Shown here: positions 22,816 through 24,881 of the stretch, one piece after another | How the letters are laid out: the number at the start of each line of letters is the position of its first letter | How positions within the stretch are numbered: position 1 is the first letter of the stretch | From: a virus | Virus record (IMG/VR): IMGVR_UViG_3300042261_000077 | Span: 1 to 24,881 of that record | Length of the DNA: 24,881 nucleotides | Strand: one strand, 5' to 3' | Made by a program: the position numbers and the translations under genes | Notes under the pieces: model-generated | Databases searched by the model: none | The model's input: the letters and a program-made list of their open reading frames with translations, nothing else | Told to the model about the DNA's origin: nothing

Positions 22816-24452
22816 ATACCACATACTCCTGAAGTACAAGCACGATCTACGTTCTCTTCAAAGACAACACCTTTGTGTTTGATAGCTTCTTCATAAGGTA
22901 CTTCTGTTAGAGGCTGACCGCCACGACTTCCATCTGGATAACAAGTGAATCCCCGTAAGCGAGGGGCGTACTTAGACAGTGTTTCAGCAAATCGTTCCAC
23001 GTCTGATTCAGAATTTCCTTTGCTTCCCCACGCAGGTAGATTAATTGTCGATGAGATTGACATGTCAACGTAATCTTGAATGTCTGCTTGGAACTTGATT
23101 CGCTTTTCAAAGTCATGACTTAAACCATAAGCTGTTTGAATCTTGTTAGGATCTAGACCATACTCTTTGATTAGCTGGTCTGCTGTAGTATCGACGACGT
23201 ATTCGTACTTCCACTTTGTTCCGTCTGTGAGATAACGTCTTTTATAAGCGACCGCGAAAAGTGGTTCAATGCCTGTTGTAGTTCCTGCAAGAATGCCAAT
23301 TGATCCAGTAGGGGCAATGGCTCTATACGCGACAGGCTTGCTAATATAGAGTCTCTCACAGTGTTCGTTAGCTGCTGTTTCTGATTCATCTTTGTATACC
23401 TTTAACCATTCATGGAGTTCTGGTGTTACTTCGTAGTCGTATCCTCGTTGGAGTAACCATGCGTGAATACCCATAAGTCCCAATCCAAGACGACGATTCT
23501 TTTCCCGCACTTTACTAACTTTGTCGTAGGGTAGATCAGCGCGGAGAGTGCCGCAGACGAGGAACTTGCTTCCCAAGGATACAATAGATTTGAATTCTTC
23601 CAAATCTTTAATATTAGACATATTGATTGAACCAAGATTGCATACGTCAGAATCATCCGCACTTGTAACTTCTGTGCAAGCATTGCGAAGTGTTTCATTT
23701 TGTTTATCACCAAAGTTAAAGCTAAAGCCGGGTTCACCTGTCATCATTGCTTGACGACAGTTCTGTACAAATGTGTGTAGCTTTGCACGATCTGCATTGT
23801 ACAACCATTTGTCATCGTAGTTAACAGAAATGTTGGTCATGTCCAATGGTGCAGGAGCATTAAAGTCTTTGTCTTTACGTGCCTTGGTTTCTTCATCCCA
23901 ATTCTTTGCATTTAGAAATGCAGGGATATCTTCATGTAACCAGTTAAGGCTTGCGTAGATTGCACTCCGTCGGCTCCCGCCCTGCATCACTCCCCGACCC
24001 ACTTCGTTGATCATCTGCATCAAAGGAATTGGACCGCTGGATAAACCCCCTGTGCGGCTCAAAGGCTTCCCACTTGGACGCAAAATGCTGTAGTCGATGC
24101 CGATTCCTCCACCCGTCATTAAGCAACTTACTGCGCGTTGAGTTAGAGCTGCCCATTCTTCCCTCGTATCTTCCTCTGCACGTAGCAGGAAACAGTTATT
24201 GAAGTAGCTATTTTTACGACCAGCATACCATAGGTATCGACCACCGGGTACAAATTTAAACTCTTTAATGTATTGTGCAAGTTGTGTACGTTCGTCCTCT
24301 GACATCAGCGGACGATCTTTACCCCACCTTGAACCACATACATCTTCTACTAGACGATCAGCTAGTGCATCCCAAGTATCTTCGGGACCTTGTGCATATT
24401 TAAAACGGAAAATGTTTTCGCTAAAGCTATTTTTGAATCGTTGAATTTGCAT
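22812..24452 (-). CDS. nrdJ: Class II (B12-dependent) ribonucleotide reductase
   Basis: A 546-aa enzyme that makes deoxyribonucleotides using adenosylcobalamin, without oxygen or a second subunit. I use ATG 24452 (MQIQRFKNSFSENIFRFKYA); an earlier frame-open ATG at 24509 lies inside the upstream gene. Catalytic features: C87 (YFNNCFLL) and C271 (CNLGSINMSN) as the reducible pair, N257-A-C259-T-E261 as the radical site, APTGSIGILAGTTTGIEPLF at 380-399, and a C-terminal C539-T-S-G-V-C543 relay. It is shorter than cellular class II enzymes (about 700 aa or more), with no obvious ATP-cone allosteric domain. It is flanked by thyX and small genes in one - strand unit. Confidence 0.92.
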   Translation of the reverse strand: MQIQRFKNSFSENIFRFKYAQGPEDTWDALADRLVEDVCGSRWGKDRPLMSEDERTQLAQYIKEFKFVPGGRYLWYAGRKNSYFNNCFLLRAEEDTREEWAALTQRAVSCLMTGGGIGIDYSILRPSGKPLSRTGGLSSGPIPLMQMINEVGRGVMQGGSRRSAIYASLNWLHEDIPAFLNAKNWDEETKARKDKDFNAPAPLDMTNISVNYDDKWLYNADRAKLHTFVQNCRQAMMTGEPGFSFNFGDKQNETLRNACTEVTSADDSDVCNLGSINMSNIKDLEEFKSIVSLGSKFLVCGTLRADLPYDKVSKVREKNRRLGLGLMGIHAWLLQRGYDYEVTPELHEWLKVYKDESETAANEHCERLYISKPVAYRAIAPTGSIGILAGTTTGIEPLFAVAYKRRYLTDGTKWKYEYVVDTTADQLIKEYGLDPNKIQTAYGLSHDFEKRIKFQADIQDYVDMSISSTINLPAWGSKGNSESDVERFAETLSKYAPRLRGFTCYPDGSRGGQPLTEVPYEEAIKHKGVVFEENVDRACTSGVCGI

Positions 24453-24606
24453 TATTGTTCTTCTTAAAATCGTTAAGTTCTTTTTCCCATTCTTCATGTT
24501 GCAGTTCACGTAGTAGTGTACGTTTATGCTTACGTTGAATGTGTGCTTCTTTTAGGTTAGGATTCGTAGGTTCCTTCTTCCCGACCCATGATCTCGTTAT
24601 CTTCAT
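24427..24606 (-). CDS. 59-aa basic protein overlapping nrdJ
   Basis: I start at ATG 24606 rather than the TTG two codons earlier. The product is Lys/Arg/Glu-rich: MKITRSWVGKKEPTNPNLKE, AHIQRKHKRTLLRELQHEEW, EKELNDFKKNNNANS. It overlaps the acidic 67-aa gene by 50 bases and the reductase start by 26 bases, so it is less certain than its neighbours; but the helical charged pattern and conserved-looking KRTLLREL segment suggest a real gene. RBS is weak (TTTGAAG). Function unknown. Confidence 0.5.
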   Translation of the reverse strand: MKITRSWVGKKEPTNPNLKEAHIQRKHKRTLLRELQHEEWEKELNDFKKNNNANSTIQK

Positions 24607-24760
24607 CTTCAAACTTTGTAACTAGGTTATCAAAACGTTCTTCAACTTCATCTTGGAATCTTTGTATAATATCCTCAGATGTAATGTTTAGAATTTCTAG
24701 AATAGATAGTTCATCTAGTTCCTTTAGTCTGTCGAACAGTTCGTTAATTGTTAGGCTCAT
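24557..24760 (-). CDS. 67-aa acidic phage protein
   Basis: ATG 24760 has GGGAG about 10 bases upstream. The protein is mostly helical and acidic: MSLTINELFDRLKELDELSI, LEILNITSEDIIQRFQDEVE, then ERFDNLVTKFEDEDNE. The xLxELxDRLKxxDExxLLExLxIxSEDLVxRF pattern is a familiar short protein of phages, commonly near DNA-metabolism genes. No enzyme motif. It overlaps thyX by 17 bases, so it is translated from the same message. Function not known; a protein-binding regulator is possible. Confidence 0.7.
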   Translation of the reverse strand: MSLTINELFDRLKELDELSILEILNITSEDIIQRFQDEVEERFDNLVTKFEDEDNEIMGREEGTYES

Positions 24761-24881
24761 TTACTAATACTCCCCATGATACAGGGAAAAGTTCTTTCAT
24801 GTTGTTGCTAATTTGTTTAGCAATTTCTTGTGTCTCACGTTGAGTATGTGAGTCAAGTCGTAGATTGCACACTCGTGCAAA
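24744..24881 (-). CDS. thyX: Flavin-dependent thymidylate synthase, C-terminal end
   Basis: Only the last 45 codons are in the window; the gene runs off the right edge. The visible part FARVCNLRLDSHTQRETQEI fits the ThyX C-terminal signature (L-R-x-D-x-H-A/T-Q-x-E-x-x-x-x-A), followed by AKQISNNMKELFPVSWGVL and NEPNN. ThyX makes dTMP from dUMP with FAD and methylene-tetrahydrofolate. Its place just upstream of nrdJ in the same transcription unit matches many aquatic phages. Stop TAA lies 15-17 bases inside the 67-aa gene. Confidence 0.82.
   Translation of the reverse strand, partial: FARVCNLRLDSHTQRETQEIAKQISNNMKELFPVSWGVLVNEPNN

Noticed and set aside
24453-24509. Earlier start for nrdJ at 24509
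   Set aside because: The added 19 residues (Asn/Lys-rich) are not typical of the enzyme and lie inside the basic 59-aa gene; ATG 24452 begins the family-like sequence.
1-24881. tRNA genes, CRISPR array, integrase or attachment sites
   Set aside because: No cloverleaf-like, direct-repeat-spacer or recombinase sequence was found by reading; a tRNAscan run would settle the tRNA question.

Overview
The window is a 24.9-kb piece of the genome of a tailed, probably strictly lytic dsDNA phage with a short-tail (podovirus-like) body plan. Bases 1-22636 carry densely packed + strand late genes: capsid, host-recognition proteins, tail tube/hub, ejection proteins and lysis. Bases 22678-24881 carry a - strand nucleotide-metabolism cluster. 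The two transcription units converge on a strong bidirectional hairpin terminator at 22639-22671. No integrase, repressor, tRNA, rRNA, CRISPR array or insertion sequence was seen. A B12-dependent ribonucleotide reductase together with ThyX, plus AT-rich DNA, is common in phages of marine and freshwater bacteria, but the host cannot be named from this window. The code is standard (TAA, TGA and TAG all used as stops) and most genes have AGGAG-type ribosome binding sites.

Layout. 1-1402: end of a head/decoration protein and a Mu gpT-like HK97-fold major capsid protein. 1409-1437 and 1890-1933: two related hairpins flanking a 141-aa head protein; the second looks like a genuine terminator. 1991-8307: small structural proteins and a host-recognition module (a pectate-lyase-fold spike, a fibre with an adapter-like N-terminus, and a second spike ending in a self-cleaving S74 chaperone). 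8317-11097: P22 gp4-like adaptor, a one-TM coiled-coil protein and a P22 gp10-like tail hub that carries two tandem carbohydrate-binding-like repeats. 11099-12379: a jelly-roll-like appendage protein.

A near-perfect sigma70 promoter (12376-12404) overlaps the end of that gene and fires into a Dps/ferritin-like gene (DUF5856-type) and a GNAT gene. Three ejection-type proteins follow: 458 aa with glycine zippers, 304 aa, and 1685 aa with an HEYGH metallopeptidase motif. The order tube A - tube B - GNAT - three ejection proteins parallels T7 genes 11-12-13-14-15-16. 20629-22152: lysis region (M15 peptidase endolysin, DUF6321-type basic protein, DUF6973-like protein, three-TM GTA-type holin), then an unknown 141-aa protein and a 15-codon basic micro-ORF.

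On the - strand, in transcription order: the 3' end of thyX, a 67-aa acidic protein, a 59-aa basic protein, class II ribonucleotide reductase, and a 45-aa protein coupled to it by an ATGA overlap. Together they would supply dTMP and deoxynucleotides for phage DNA synthesis, while the + strand genes build, inject and release virions.

The most notable points are the metallopeptidase signature inside the giant ejection protein, the Dps-like gene with its own host-type promoter amid virion genes, the sugar-binding-like insert in the tail hub, the sharp switch from CTA to TTA leucine codons between capsid and spike genes, and several unannotated-looking small genes.
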